Both the position numbers and the translations under genes were made by a program. Positions 26,420 to 35,722 of a DNA stretch of 64,000 bases are shown here, piece after piece. Under the pieces are notes generated by a model. It ran no database searches, was not told the origin of the DNA, and worked only from the letters and a program-made list of their open reading frames with translations. Source of the stretch: Neisseria sp. (lineage in GTDB: Bacteria; Pseudomonadota; Gammaproteobacteria; Burkholderiales; Neisseriaceae); NCBI RefSeq assembly GCF_030527965.1, contig NZ_JAUMZU010000004.1:57646-121645 (forward strand), read 5' to 3'. The first letter of the stretch is position 1. Each line of letters starts with the position of its first letter.

Positions 26420-27463
26420 ATGACAAAGAATAAGTTGTATGCACGAATTGCGATAGAGCTCATACCGCTGGCTGTTGTGGCTTGGGGATGTGTCAAACTG
26501 GCGGCTTTGCCCGCTTTAGTGAGCGCCGGCATCAGCCCGCTTACTTTGGCGATTGTGGTTGGCATTGTGTTGGGTAATATCGTGCCGCCGAGGCATGTGA
26601 TGCATTTGATTGAAGGCGTGCAGTTCAGCAAAGCGAAGCTGTTGCGTTTGGGCATTATTTTATACGGTTTTCGGATTACGCTGACCCAAGTAGCTCATGC
26701 CGGCTGGCCGGCTTTGTTGACCGATGTGGCGGTGGTTTGCACCACTTTCTGGCTGGCCATGATGTTGGGCAAGCGTTTTAAGATGGATAACCATACTTCT
26801 GCTTTGGTTGGTGCGGGTAGCGCCATTTGCGGTGCGGCGGCGGTGCTGGCGGCGCAGCCGGTTTTGAATGCGAAGGAACATGATACTGGCGTAGCAGTGG
26901 CAACGGTGGTGGTGTTCGGGACCGTAGCCATGTTTGTTTACCCGTTGATGGCGGCGGCGTTGCTGCCGCATGATGCTTCGGCTTCAGCATGGTTCGGCTG
27001 GGGGCTCTATACCGGCGGCACGGTGCACGAAGTGGCGCAGGTGGCGGCGGCAGGAACGGCAGTGAATCCGGTGGTGGCCGACATCGCCGTGATTACCAAA
27101 ATGATACGCGTGATGTTGCTGGCCCCGTTTTTGTTGGTGTTGCCATGGGTAATGAAGCATTTTAATAAAGCCAACGAAGAAGCGCACGGCGGCGTGGTGA
27201 TTCCGTGGTTTGCCTTTGGATTTTTAGCCATGGTAGGCGTGAACAGTGTTTGGACTAATATGTCGCCAGCTGTTCATCAAGCAATATTGGCTTTCGACAC
27301 CTTTTTGCTGACCGTGGCGATGTTCGCCTTAGGCTTAACCACACGCTGGCAAAGTGTGCGGCAGGCCGGAATCAAACCTTTGCTGATGGCGGGTATTTTG
27401 GCTGTGTGGTTGTTGATAGGTGGAGCGGCCATTTCCTACGCGGCTTACGAATTGTTTCAGTAA
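26420..27463 (+). CDS. YeiH/UPF0324 family membrane transporter
   Basis: This 347-residue protein has about ten membrane segments. LGNIVPPRHVMHLIEGVQFS, KAKLLRLGIILYGFRITLTQ, GAGSAICGAAAVLA and YTGGTVHEVAQVAAAG are typical of YeiH, a family linked with sulphate or sulphite export in some bacteria. The ATG at 26420 is preferred since AGGAGAG precedes it; the longer upstream frame has no site. It interrupts the nuo order between nuoI and nuoJ. Confidence 0.85.
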   Translation: MTKNKLYARIAIELIPLAVVAWGCVKLAALPALVSAGISPLTLAIVVGIVLGNIVPPRHVMHLIEGVQFSKAKLLRLGIILYGFRITLTQVAHAGWPALLTDVAVVCTTFWLAMMLGKRFKMDNHTSALVGAGSAICGAAAVLAAQPVLNAKEHDTGVAVATVVVFGTVAMFVYPLMAAALLPHDASASAWFGWGLYTGGTVHEVAQVAAAGTAVNPVVADIAVITKMIRVMLLAPFLLVLPWVMKHFNKANEEAHGGVVIPWFAFGFLAMVGVNSVWTNMSPAVHQAILAFDTFLLTVAMFALGLTTRWQSVRQAGIKPLLMAGILAVWLLIGGAAISYAAYELFQ

Positions 27464-27577
27464 ATGGATGTCAAGCGCTGCGTGTTTGCCGGCAGCATTG
27501 AATTGAAGCGGTTTTGCTTCTTACGATTCAGAGCAGAAAAGGCCGTCTGAAAACCGAATTGGGAAGAGAAAACGGAT

Positions 27578-28339
27578 ATGAAATCATATTACTTTGACTA
27601 TCAAGGTGCCCGTTTACATTATCAAATCGGTGGTTTGCAATCTGCGCCCGTGATGGTGTTGTTGCACGGCGGATTTGGCTCGATAAACGACTTTGCCGCA
27701 TTGCTTCCGCGTTTGCAGGCGCATTATCGCATCGTCGCGATTGATACCCGCGGGCACGGCCAGTCAACCATGGGTAACGCCGTGCTGACTTATGCGCAAA
27801 TCGCCGATGATGCCCGCCGTATTTTGCAAGATTTGCACATTGAGCAATACAGCCTGTTTGGTTTTAGCGACGGCGGCACCGCGGCCTATAAAATCGGTGC
27901 TGCGGATAATAATGTTGAAGCCATCATTACCGTTGGCGCATCTTGGCATAAAGACCAGCTGCTTCCTGTGCGGTCGATGTTTAAAGCAATGGACGCGAAT
28001 TTCGTTCAGGAAAATATGCCCGAGCAGGCAGCGGCGTATCAGGCGCAGAACCCGCAAGCTGATTTGGCCAAGCTGACAGACGCGTTAAAAACAATGTGGT
28101 TGGACGAGGGCGAAAACGGTTATCCAAACGAGCATATGGGTCGGATTCAGGCTCCTGTGTTGGCGATACGCGGCGAAGCGGATTTTCTTTACTCGTTGTC
28201 GGATTGGGTGGCTTTGAAAAACGAACTGCCCGATGTACATCTGATGAACGTACCGTTTGCCACTCACGAAGCGATAAAAGAGCAGCCTGAAATGGTATGG
28301 GCGGCAATACAGGCTTTTCAGGCAGGCATTGAAAGATAG
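27578..28339 (+). CDS. Alpha/beta-fold hydrolase
   Basis: This 253-residue cytoplasmic enzyme has the oxyanion-loop HGGFGSINDF, DTRGHGQS before the nucleophile elbow GFSDGG with Ser97, a late acid in IRGEADFLYSLSDW, and the His in PFATHEAIKEQPE. All catalytic parts are present. The substrate is unknown; esterase or haloperoxidase-like activity is possible. A canonical GCCGTCTGAA lies just upstream at 27542 and another downstream at 28402. Confidence 0.85.
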   Translation: MKSYYFDYQGARLHYQIGGLQSAPVMVLLHGGFGSINDFAALLPRLQAHYRIVAIDTRGHGQSTMGNAVLTYAQIADDARRILQDLHIEQYSLFGFSDGGTAAYKIGAADNNVEAIITVGASWHKDQLLPVRSMFKAMDANFVQENMPEQAAAYQAQNPQADLAKLTDALKTMWLDEGENGYPNEHMGRIQAPVLAIRGEADFLYSLSDWVALKNELPDVHLMNVPFATHEAIKEQPEMVWAAIQAFQAGIER

Positions 28340-28529
28340 AGAGGGCCTAACCTAACGTTACCTGAAAGAAAAAGTTTAAAACGGATGGCATGAAAAATAA
28401 GGCCGTCTGAAAACCTGTTCAGGTAGGCATTGGAAGCCTGTCTGAAAATCTATTTCGGAATCGATATTATTCATCCGGTTCCCGCAACAGCTGATTGAAT
28501 TGATTGAAAACTAAGAAAGAGCGGAGTCT

Positions 28530-29198
28530 ATGACTTTTTCATTAATCATGTTTTACGTTCTCGCCGCCGTGATTTTATTCGGTGCGCTGAAAACGGTTAC
28601 GGCCAAAAACCCGGTGCACGCTTCGCTGTATCTGGTGCTGACTTTCTGTATGAGCGCGATGATGTGGATGCTGATGCAGGCCGAATTTCTCGGCATCACG
28701 TTGGTGGTGGTGTATGTCGGCGCGGTAATGGTGCTGTTCCTGTTTGTGGTGATGATGCTGAACATCGACATCGAAGAGATGCGTGCCGGTTTTTGGCGTA
28801 ATGCGCCGGTGGCGGCGGTGGTCGGCGTGCTGATGGCCGTTGTGCTGATTATGATTATGGTCGCGCCAGATACCAATCTGGCGGCATTCGGTCCGATGAA
28901 AGACATTCCCGCCGATTACAGCAATGTGCGCGATTTGGGTAAACAGATTTATACCACTTACTTATTGCCGTTTGAGCTGGCTGCCGTGTTGCTGGTGTTG
29001 GGTATGGTTGCAGCGATTGCGCTGGTGCACCGTAAAACGGCAAAACCGAAATATATCGACCCTGCCGATCAGGTTAAGGTTGATGCCACAAAAGGCCGTT
29101 TGCGCATGGTGAAAATGGAAGCCGTGGTGCAACAGCCGACTGCCGTTGAAGAAGAGGCAGCCGAAGGCGAGCAGAAACAAGAGGAGGGCAAAGCATGA
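28530..29198 (+). CDS. nuoJ: NADH-quinone oxidoreductase subunit J
   Basis: This 222-residue membrane subunit has five hydrophobic segments, with [20 protein letters not shown] as the conserved third helix (ND6 signature). The C-terminal extension is charged and rich in Glu and Gln ([16 protein letters not shown]). Its TGA overlaps the ATG of nuoK by four bases. Confidence 0.95.
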   Translation: MTFSLIMFYVLAAVILFGALKTVTAKNPVHASLYLVLTFCMSAMMWMLMQAEFLGITLVVVYVGAVMVLFLFVVMMLNIDIEEMRAGFWRNAPVAAVVGVLMAVVLIMIMVAPDTNLAAFGPMKDIPADYSNVRDLGKQIYTTYLLPFELAAVLLVLGMVAAIALVHRKTAKPKYIDPADQVKVDATKGRLRMVKMEAVVQQPTAVEEEAAEGEQKQEEGKA

Positions 29199-29500
29199 TT
29201 ACGATTACGCATTATTTGGTGTTGGCTGCTTTGCTGTTCGGTATCAGCGCCATGGGCATTTTTATGAACCGTAAAAACGTGCTGGTTTTGCTGATGTCGA
29301 TTGAATTGATGCTGCTGGCGGTTAACTTCAATTTCATCGCGTTCTCCCAATATTTGGGCGATACCGCCGGTCAGATTTTCGTGTTTTTCGTCTTGACCGT
29401 GGCTGCCGCAGAATCTGCCATCGGTTTGGCGATTATGGTGCTGGTGTTCCGCAATCGGAACAGCATCAACGTACAGGATTTGGACAGCTTGAAAGGTTGA
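29195..29500 (+). CDS. nuoK: NADH-quinone oxidoreductase subunit K
   Basis: This 101-residue three-helix membrane subunit is related to Mrp antiporter subunits. [18 protein letters not shown] contains the conserved Glu of helix 2, and [20 protein letters not shown] is the family C-terminus. A second copy of its last 116 bases lies at 29840-29955, on the other side of the DUF1971-like gene. Confidence 0.95.
   Translation: MITITHYLVLAALLFGISAMGIFMNRKNVLVLLMSIELMLLAVNFNFIAFSQYLGDTAGQIFVFFVLTVAAAESAIGLAIMVLVFRNRNSINVQDLDSLKG
29384..29499 (+). repeat. First copy of duplicated nuoK 3' end
   Basis: These bases, inside nuoK, recur 456 bases downstream with about seven mismatches. This copy is the functional gene end. 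Confidence 0.85.
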
Positions 29501-29504
29501 AAAA

Positions 29505-29816
29505 ATGAGGCACGAAGACTGCTTTATTGCGGCAGACGAAATGACAGCTTATGTCTGCACCAAAGAATTGCCCGAGTGGACGGCGGCGCAGTTTCCGCAG
29601 CAGATTGCCCAAGTCGGCACCTATGCGCGGCTGCAAGTGCTGGCAGGATCGTTTCGCTTCTGCGCCTATGACGGACAGGGTAACGCGGTGTACGAAGAAA
29701 TCTTTGATACCGCGCACCAGCAGACCCTGTTGAAACCGAATGTGCGCCATACCGCCGCCGCGTTGAGTGATGATACTGTCTGCCGTTTGCAGCTTTACCA
29801 GGCCAAGGCTACCTGA
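29505..29816 (+). CDS. DUF1971-like small protein
   Basis: This 103-residue cytoplasmic protein fits the cupin-like DUF1971 pattern also fused to some TehB proteins: [35 protein letters not shown], then [20 protein letters not shown] and LQLY. It starts five bases after nuoK and is flanked by the nuoK end and its duplicate, so it was probably inserted with that duplication. Its role is unknown. Confidence 0.65.
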   Translation: MRHEDCFIAADEMTAYVCTKELPEWTAAQFPQQIAQVGTYARLQVLAGSFRFCAYDGQGNAVYEEIFDTAHQQTLLKPNVRHTAAALSDDTVCRLQLYQAKAT

Positions 29817-29839
29817 AAAACAAAAAGAAAAAACACGCA

Positions 29840-29955
29840 TTTTTCGTATTGACCGTAGCTGCCGTAGAGTCTGCCATCGGTTTGGCGATTATGGTGTTGG
29901 TGTTCCGCAATCGAAACAGCATCAATGTACAGGATTTGGACAGCTTGAAAGGTTA
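29840..29955 (+). repeat. Second, nonfunctional copy of the nuoK 3' end
   Basis: It reads the C-terminal third of NuoK ([20 protein letters not shown], then VQDLDSLKG) to a stop at 29954-29956, with no start codon of its own. It is about 94 percent identical to 29384-29499 by eye. Confidence 0.85.
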
Positions 29956-29991
29956 GTCTCCCATTGGATTGAAATCATTAAAAAGGAAATG

Positions 29992-30174
29992 ATGATGAGT
30001 TTGTCAGTTAAAAATATCGTGATAAGTGTAGTGGTGATTGCAGCTGCTTTTTACGCAGGCATGAGCTTCCAAAGCTATCTGTATGACGACACTTGTCTTG
30101 ATATGGGCGGTGGCCGCAATCCGGGCAATCATCCGATTTGCGTGATTGACGCTCAAGCTGTGCAACAGAAATGA
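29992..30174 (+). CDS. Small membrane-anchored or secreted protein
   Basis: This is a 60-residue ORF with an N-terminal hydrophobic helix (VISVVVIAAAFYAGMSFQSY) and a short polar end holding two cysteines (DTCLDMGGG and PICVIDAQA). AAAAGGAAATG gives a ribosome site before a run of three ATG codons, so the exact start is uncertain. I do not recognise it. It lies behind the nuoK duplicate and six bases before the next gene. Confidence 0.55.
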   Translation: MMSLSVKNIVISVVVIAAAFYAGMSFQSYLYDDTCLDMGGGRNPGNHPICVIDAQAVQQK

Positions 30175-30180
30175 TGACTT

Positions 30181-30573
30181 ATGCCGAAAACGTTATATTT
30201 GGTGCGTAGCACCCAAACCAATAATTTTAATGAACCTGAAATTATGGCGAAAATCGGTCGGCTATGGCAGGAATCAGCCGATTTATTCGGGCAGGGCAGA
30301 AATGTTTACGGCGTGTATCACCAATACCAATCGAATTACAAAGGCGATTACACCTTAAGCGTTGCCACCGAAAATCCAACCGAGCAAACCAGCGCGCTTA
30401 GCTTGCCGCAAACCGAATACCGCGTATTCCCAACCACCCGTGAGCAGATTGTGCAAACATGGCAGCAAATCTGGCAATTGGAAGAAGCAGGCGAATTGCA
30501 GCGTGCTTATCTGGTGGATTATGAGCAATATGGTACCGATGGGCAGGTGGCGATTTATATCGGTTTGAAGTAA
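30181..30573 (+). CDS. GyrI-like effector-binding-domain protein
   Basis: This 130-residue protein has the pattern of GyrI/AraC effector-binding domains: LWQESADLFGQGRNVYGVYH, then YTLSVATENP, YRVFPTTREQIVQTWQQIWQ and VDYEQYGTDGQVAIYIGLK at the end. Such domains bind small cationic ligands or gyrase. No DNA-binding domain is attached. It is part of an accessory run between nuoK and nuoL. Confidence 0.7.
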   Translation: MPKTLYLVRSTQTNNFNEPEIMAKIGRLWQESADLFGQGRNVYGVYHQYQSNYKGDYTLSVATENPTEQTSALSLPQTEYRVFPTTREQIVQTWQQIWQLEEAGELQRAYLVDYEQYGTDGQVAIYIGLK

Positions 30574-30649
30574 GGCTGTCTGAAAACCTAAATAATACGG
30601 GTAATAGATTAAGGTAAGTCGGTGTAGATTGAATGAGGAGAATAGAGCA

Positions 30650-31060
30650 ATGGAACAGCATATCAATTTCATCACTTTTGGGGTTGCCGATTTAAATACC
30701 TCACGCCGTTTTTACCAAGACGTATTCGGTTGGCAGCTGGATAAAAATAGTAACGATAATATTGCGTTTTTTCAGACAGGCAATGCGTTAATGCTGGCTT
30801 TGTTTGCCAGAAATGAGCTGGCGAAAGATGCTCAGGTATCGGCTGAATCATGTAACGGTTTTCCACGCTTTACGCTGGCGCACAATGTAGGCAGCGAGCA
30901 TGAAGTTGATGCCTTATTTGAACAGTTTGCCAAGCAAGGTGTTGAGATTGTGAAACAGCCGCAAAAAGTTTTCTGGGGCGGTTATAGCGGCTATATCGCT
31001 GACCCTGACGGCTTCTTGTGGGAAATCGCTTATAACCCGTTTTTAGAAAAGCTTCGGTAA
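30650..31060 (+). CDS. VOC-family (glyoxalase-like) protein
   Basis: This 136-residue protein shows the paired beta-alpha-beta-beta-beta units of the vicinal oxygen chelate fold: INFITFGVADLNTSRRFYQD and WQLDKNSNDNIAFFQTGNAL, then HNVGSEHEVDALFEQFAKQG and GYIADPDGFLWEIAYNP with the C-terminal acid ligand. The ATG at 30650 has GAGGAG nine bases upstream; the longer frame starts with TTG. Substrate unknown. Confidence 0.85.
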   Translation: MEQHINFITFGVADLNTSRRFYQDVFGWQLDKNSNDNIAFFQTGNALMLALFARNELAKDAQVSAESCNGFPRFTLAHNVGSEHEVDALFEQFAKQGVEIVKQPQKVFWGGYSGYIADPDGFLWEIAYNPFLEKLR

Positions 31061-31105
31061 GCATACGCATAATAAATACCTGTCTGAAACATACGGAAAT
31101 AGGCT

Positions 31106-31489
31106 ATGAAAACACTCAATATTCGTTGGCAACGCGTGTTGGATGACAAAAAGCAAACCTGTAACCGGTGCTCCGATACGGAAGCAGAAATGAAACAAGC
31201 GGTCGAGACATTACGGCCTGTGCTGTTGAAGCAGGGAATTGTGCTGGAATTAGAAATGGCAGCGATGACCGAAGCAGAATTTCAGCGTTCGCCCACCGAA
31301 TCTAATCGCATCTGGATTCAGGGCAAACCGTTGGAAACTTGGTTGGATGCCACAGCAGGAAGCAACCCTTGCGAAGGAGTTTGCGCAGGAAATGAGTGCC
31401 GTACGCTGGATATTGACGGCGGCCGCTTTGAAGCTGTTAAGGCCGGTTATCTTGAACAGGCAATACGAAAAGCAGCGGAAACCTTGTAA
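31106..31489 (+). CDS. DUF2703 family protein
   Basis: This 127-residue protein matches the DUF2703 layout: LNIRWQRVLDDKKQTCNRC, TLRPVLLKQGIVLELEMAAM, then ESNRIWIQGKPLETWL and CEGVCAGNECRTLDIDG. Two cysteine clusters suggest binding of a metal or metalloid, and relatives often lie near metal-resistance genes, but function is unproven. It lies upstream of nuoL. Confidence 0.75.
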   Translation: MKTLNIRWQRVLDDKKQTCNRCSDTEAEMKQAVETLRPVLLKQGIVLELEMAAMTEAEFQRSPTESNRIWIQGKPLETWLDATAGSNPCEGVCAGNECRTLDIDGGRFEAVKAGYLEQAIRKAAETL

Positions 31490-31612
31490 TAAGCCAAAAA
31501 AATGCCTGTCTGAAAACCGTTCAGGCAGTAAAGCAACACGAAGAAACCCTACCCGAACGGCGCGTTTTGATGAGCCGTCTGAAACAAGATTAAGTTTGAT
31601 AAGGTTAATAAA

Positions 31613-33652
31613 ATGACTGATATGACTTTGTATCTCACCATTGCGCTGATGCCGCTGGCCGGCTGCTTGCTGGCCGGTTTGTTTGGCAATCAGATAGGCC
31701 GGGCTGGTGCGCATTGCGCCACCATTCTCGGCGTAGCGATTTCGGCCGTGCTGTCGGGGTATGTGCTGTGGGGCTTTATCGACGGTTCACGCAGCCGGTT
31801 TGACGAAAACGTTTACACTTGGCTGACCATGGGCGGGCTGGATTTCTCCGTCGGCTTTTTGGTCGACAGCATGACCGCGATGATGATGGTGGTGGTAACC
31901 GGCGTATCGCTGATGGTGCATATCTACACCATAGGCTATATGCACGATGAAGAAGTCGGCTATCAACGCTTTTTCAGTTATATCTCTTTGTTTACCTTCA
32001 GCATGTTGATGCTGATTATGAGCAACAACTTTATCCAGCTGTTCTTCGGTTGGGAAGCAGTGGGTCTGGTGTCTTATCTGTTGATCGGTTTCTATTTCAA
32101 ACGTCCGACTGCCATTTTCGCCAACTTGAAAGCATTCTTGGTTAATCGTGTCGGCGACTTCGGTTTTGTGCTCGGTATCGGCTTGGTGTTGGCTTATTTC
32201 GGCGGCAGCCTGCGCTATCAAGACGTGTTTGCCTACCTGCCGAACGTGCAAAACGCCACCATCCAGCTTTTCCCCGGCGTGGAATGGTCGTTGATGACGG
32301 TAACCTGTTTGCTGCTGTTTGTCGGCGCGATGGGTAAATCCGCTCAATTTCCGTTGCATGTGTGGCTGCCCGATTCGATGGAAGGCCCAACGCCGATTTC
32401 CGCATTGATTCACGCTGCAACCATGGTAACCGCAGGTTTGTTTATGGTGTCGCGCATGTCGCCGATGTATGAATTGAGCGATACCGCGCTCAGCACCATT
32501 ATGGTGATTGGTGCGATTACCGCTCTGTTTATGGGTTTCCTCGGCACCATTCAAAACGACATCAAGCGCGTTGTGGCGTATTCCACCTTGTCGCAGCTCG
32601 GTTATATGACGGTTGCGCTGGGCGCTTCCGCCTATTCCGTGGCCATGTTCCACGTAATGACACACGCCTTCTTCAAAGCCTTATTGTTCCTGGCTGCCGG
32701 TAGCACGATTATCGGTATGCACCACGACCAAGACATGCGCAATATGGGCAACCTGAAAAAATACATGCCGATTACTTGGATTACCATGTTGCTGGGCAAT
32801 TTATCACTGATTGGTACTCCGTTTTTCGCTGGCTTCTATTCTAAAGATTCTATTATCGAAGCGGCGCAAGCCAGTCATCTGCCGGGCAGCGGCTTTGCCT
32901 ACTTTGCCGTGCTTGCCAGTGTGTTTGTGACTGCATTCTATGCCTTCCGCCAATACTTTATCGTTTTCCACGGCCCCGAACGCTGGCGCGAAGTGAAACA
33001 CGACCATCACGGTCATGATGCGCATGACGATCACGGTCATCATCACGGCTTGTCGCCGAAAGACAACCCGCACGAAAGCCCTTGGGTGGTTACCCTGCCG
33101 TTGGTGCTGCTGGCTATCCCTTCCGTGATTATCGGCTACATCGCGATTGAACCGCTGCTGTACGGCGACTTCTTCAAAGGTGTGATTTTCGTCAACAACG
33201 AAGCCCACCCTGTCATGCACCATATGAAAGAAGAATTCCACGGCCCGCTGGCTATGGTGTCGCACAGCCTGCATTCTCCGGTATTGTATCTGGCGATTGC
33301 CGGTGTTGTAACCGCATGGTTCCTGTATATCGTTAAACCGCAACTGCCGGCCAAAATCGCCGCCGCGTTCCGCCCGATTTACGTTTTGTTTGAAAACAAA
33401 TATTACCTTGATGTGCTTTATTTCAGTGTCTTCGCCAAAGGCAGCCGCGCATTGGGCAGCTTTTTCTGGAAAGCCATCGATACTGCCATCATTGATAACG
33501 GCATCGTTAACGGATCAGCCAAAGCCGTCGGTGCAGTTGCCGCCCAAGTACGCAAAATGCAGACAGGCTTTATCTATACTTACGCTGCCGCCATGGTAAG
33601 CGGCGTGTTGGTGCTGATTGTGGCATTTTTCTGGGGGCTGTTTGTGAAGTGA
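31613..33652 (+). CDS. nuoL: NADH-quinone oxidoreductase subunit L
   Basis: This 679-residue antiporter-like proton-pumping subunit has the long lateral helix at its C-terminus. SLMVHIYTIGYMHDEEVGYQ, FFGWEAVGLVSYLLIGF and KSAQFPLHVWLPDSMEGPTP are diagnostic. A loop near residues 463-482 is unusually rich in His and Asp (HDHHGHDAHDDHGHHHG). Upstream lies a canonical GCCGTCTGAA at 31573. Confidence 0.96.
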   Translation: MTDMTLYLTIALMPLAGCLLAGLFGNQIGRAGAHCATILGVAISAVLSGYVLWGFIDGSRSRFDENVYTWLTMGGLDFSVGFLVDSMTAMMMVVVTGVSLMVHIYTIGYMHDEEVGYQRFFSYISLFTFSMLMLIMSNNFIQLFFGWEAVGLVSYLLIGFYFKRPTAIFANLKAFLVNRVGDFGFVLGIGLVLAYFGGSLRYQDVFAYLPNVQNATIQLFPGVEWSLMTVTCLLLFVGAMGKSAQFPLHVWLPDSMEGPTPISALIHAATMVTAGLFMVSRMSPMYELSDTALSTIMVIGAITALFMGFLGTIQNDIKRVVAYSTLSQLGYMTVALGASAYSVAMFHVMTHAFFKALLFLAAGSTIIGMHHDQDMRNMGNLKKYMPITWITMLLGNLSLIGTPFFAGFYSKDSIIEAAQASHLPGSGFAYFAVLASVFVTAFYAFRQYFIVFHGPERWREVKHDHHGHDAHDDHGHHHGLSPKDNPHESPWVVTLPLVLLAIPSVIIGYIAIEPLLYGDFFKGVIFVNNEAHPVMHHMKEEFHGPLAMVSHSLHSPVLYLAIAGVVTAWFLYIVKPQLPAKIAAAFRPIYVLFENKYYLDVLYFSVFAKGSRALGSFFWKAIDTAIIDNGIVNGSAKAVGAVAAQVRKMQTGFIYTYAAAMVSGVLVLIVAFFWGLFVK

Positions 33653-33693
33653 TGGATTCAATATTTATTCATTAATACTGTTTAGGAATATAT

Positions 33694-34005
33694 ATGAGTG
33701 AGAAAATTATTTCTTATTGGCGAGAGACAAAGGAAATTTATCGAGATAAGGAAAATTCTCAAGATAATGGATTAATTTTTATTATAGGGCAATATGACCA
33801 TAAAAATAGAGGAAAGCCTTCAAAAGCATTGGGTATTCATTGGAGAAATTTCCCTATATCGCGAGGTGTTTTGGCACCTTGTGTAGTGCCAGAAAAGACA
33901 AGAGCAATTATTTTGGCAGGCTTGTTACATCAGGCAATGTCTGAAAAAAATACAGGGCAGATTGAAGAGATTATGCGTGCTATTGATTATTTCAGTAAAG
34001 ATTGA
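33694..34005 (+). CDS. AT-rich orphan ORF between nuoL and nuoM
   Basis: This 103-residue protein is unknown to me. It is hydrophilic (GLIFIIGQYDHKNRGKPSKA, then WRNFPISRGVLAPCVVPEKT and a helical end) and its base composition is much more AT-rich than nuoL and nuoM. TTTAGGA stands nine bases before the ATG. It is likely a recent insertion; the following 206 bases hold no gene. Confidence 0.6.
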   Translation: MSEKIISYWRETKEIYRDKENSQDNGLIFIIGQYDHKNRGKPSKALGIHWRNFPISRGVLAPCVVPEKTRAIILAGLLHQAMSEKNTGQIEEIMRAIDYFSKD

Positions 34006-34211
34006 CTAGGTTAATCCACCATAATAGATAGATCGTTTGAAACGAAATTTCACATTAGTTGAAAATAATAGGGAGCATAAGGTTAAGGGCCCAAAAGCAC
34101 TTTTCTTAGCATTCTCCTCTTGAGGGCAGACAGTCGTAGAAGTTTCAGGCTGCCTAAACTTGAAGATAAATCTACAAACCAACCATTTTATTTTAACCAC
34201 AGGTTATAACT

Positions 34212-35711
34212 ATGTTTTCAACCAACCTACTCAGCTTGATAATCTGGGTGCCGATTGTCGCCGGCATATTGGTTCTGGCAACGGGATCAGACAGCCGTGC
34301 GCCGTTGGCGCGCATTTTGGCCTTTCTCGGTGCGCTGGCGGGCTTTTTGGTCACACTGCCGCTGTTTACCGGTTTCGACCGTTTGAGCGGAGGCTACCAG
34401 TTTACCGAGTTCCATTCGTGGATACCCGCGCTTAATATCCACTACGCACTCGGCGTAGACGGTATTTCAGTGCTGTTTATCATTCTGAATGCGTTTATCA
34501 CGCTGATGGTGGTATTGGCGGGCTGGGAAGTGATTCAGAAGCGTCCGGCGCAATATATGGCGGCCTTTCTGATTATGTCGGGCTTGATTAACGGTGCGTT
34601 TGCTGCGCAGGATGCGATTCTGTTTTATGTGTTCTTCGAGGGCATGTTGATTCCGCTTTACCTGATTATCGGTATGTGGGGCGGCCCGCGCCGTGTGTAT
34701 GCTTCGGTCAAACTGTTTCTCTATACGCTGATGGGTTCGTTGTTGATGCTGGTGGCGATGGTTTATTTGTCGTATCAGACCGGCGGCAGTTTTGCCATTG
34801 CGGATTTCCAGAATTTGAAACAGATTCCGTTGAGCGTGCAGCAGCTGTTGTTTATCGCTTTTTTCCTGTCGTTTGCCGTGAAAGTGCCGATGTGGCCGGT
34901 GCATACATGGTTGCCTGATGCCCACGTGGAAGCACCTACCGGTGGTTCGATGGTGTTGGCGGCGATTACGCTGAAAGTCGGTGCTTATGGCTTCTTGCGC
35001 TTTATCCTGCCGATTCTGCCTGATGCTTCGCGTTATTTTGCGCCGGCAATTATCGTGCTGAGCCTGATTGCGGTGATTTATATCGGTATGGTGGCTTTGG
35101 TGCAAACCGATATGAAAAAACTGGTGGCTTATTCGTCGATTAGCCATATGGGTTTTGTTACGCTGGGTTTGTTTCTGTTTTTAAACGGACAGCAAAATGC
35201 TTGGGCACTGAAAGGTGCGATTATTCAGATGATTTCGCACGGCTTTGTTTCTGCCGCGATGTTTATGTGTATCGGTGTAATGTATGACCGTTTGCACACG
35301 CGCAATATCGCTGATTACGGCGGCGTGGTGAATGTGATGCCGAAATTCGCGGCCTTTATGATGCTGTTTGCGATGGCGAATGCCGGCTTGCCTGCTACTT
35401 CGGGTTTCGTGGGTGAGTTTATGGTGATTATGGGCTCGGTGGCGGTTAATTTCTGGGTCGGCGCTTTGGCTGCTTTAACGCTGATTTATGGCGCAGCATA
35501 TACGCTGTGGATGTATAAGCGGACTATTTTCGGTGAGATTACCAATCCGGAAGTGAAAGAGTTGAAAGACATCAACGGCCGCGAATTTGCGATTTTGGCG
35601 ATTCTGGCGATTGCCGTGTTGGGAATGGGTTTGTATCCGAATGCCTTTATTGAAGTGGTGCATCAGGCGGCAAACGATTTGATTGTGCAAGTGGCGCAAA
35701 GCAAAATTTGA
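34212..35711 (+). CDS. nuoM: NADH-quinone oxidoreductase subunit M
   Basis: This 499-residue antiporter-like membrane subunit has about 14 segments. YALGVDGISVLFIILNAFI, FFEGMLIPLYLIIGMWGGPR and AVKVPMWPVHTWLPDAHVEA are signatures, with the pump Glu in FFEGM and the Lys in the last motif. nuoN overlaps or follows by a few bases. Confidence 0.96.
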   Translation: MFSTNLLSLIIWVPIVAGILVLATGSDSRAPLARILAFLGALAGFLVTLPLFTGFDRLSGGYQFTEFHSWIPALNIHYALGVDGISVLFIILNAFITLMVVLAGWEVIQKRPAQYMAAFLIMSGLINGAFAAQDAILFYVFFEGMLIPLYLIIGMWGGPRRVYASVKLFLYTLMGSLLMLVAMVYLSYQTGGSFAIADFQNLKQIPLSVQQLLFIAFFLSFAVKVPMWPVHTWLPDAHVEAPTGGSMVLAAITLKVGAYGFLRFILPILPDASRYFAPAIIVLSLIAVIYIGMVALVQTDMKKLVAYSSISHMGFVTLGLFLFLNGQQNAWALKGAIIQMISHGFVSAAMFMCIGVMYDRLHTRNIADYGGVVNVMPKFAAFMMLFAMANAGLPATSGFVGEFMVIMGSVAVNFWVGALAALTLIYGAAYTLWMYKRTIFGEITNPEVKELKDINGREFAILAILAIAVLGMGLYPNAFIEVVHQAANDLIVQVAQSKI

Positions 35712-35722
35712 GGTATGAGAGA

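Noticed and set aside
29767..30174. 135-residue ORF spanning the nuoK duplicate
   Set aside because: The first part is an off-frame reading of the DUF1971-like gene and nuoK copy; only the last 60 residues, with their own ribosome site, look real.
31787..32665. 292-residue minus-strand ORF opposite nuoL
   Set aside because: It is an antisense shadow rich in His and Gln with no motif.
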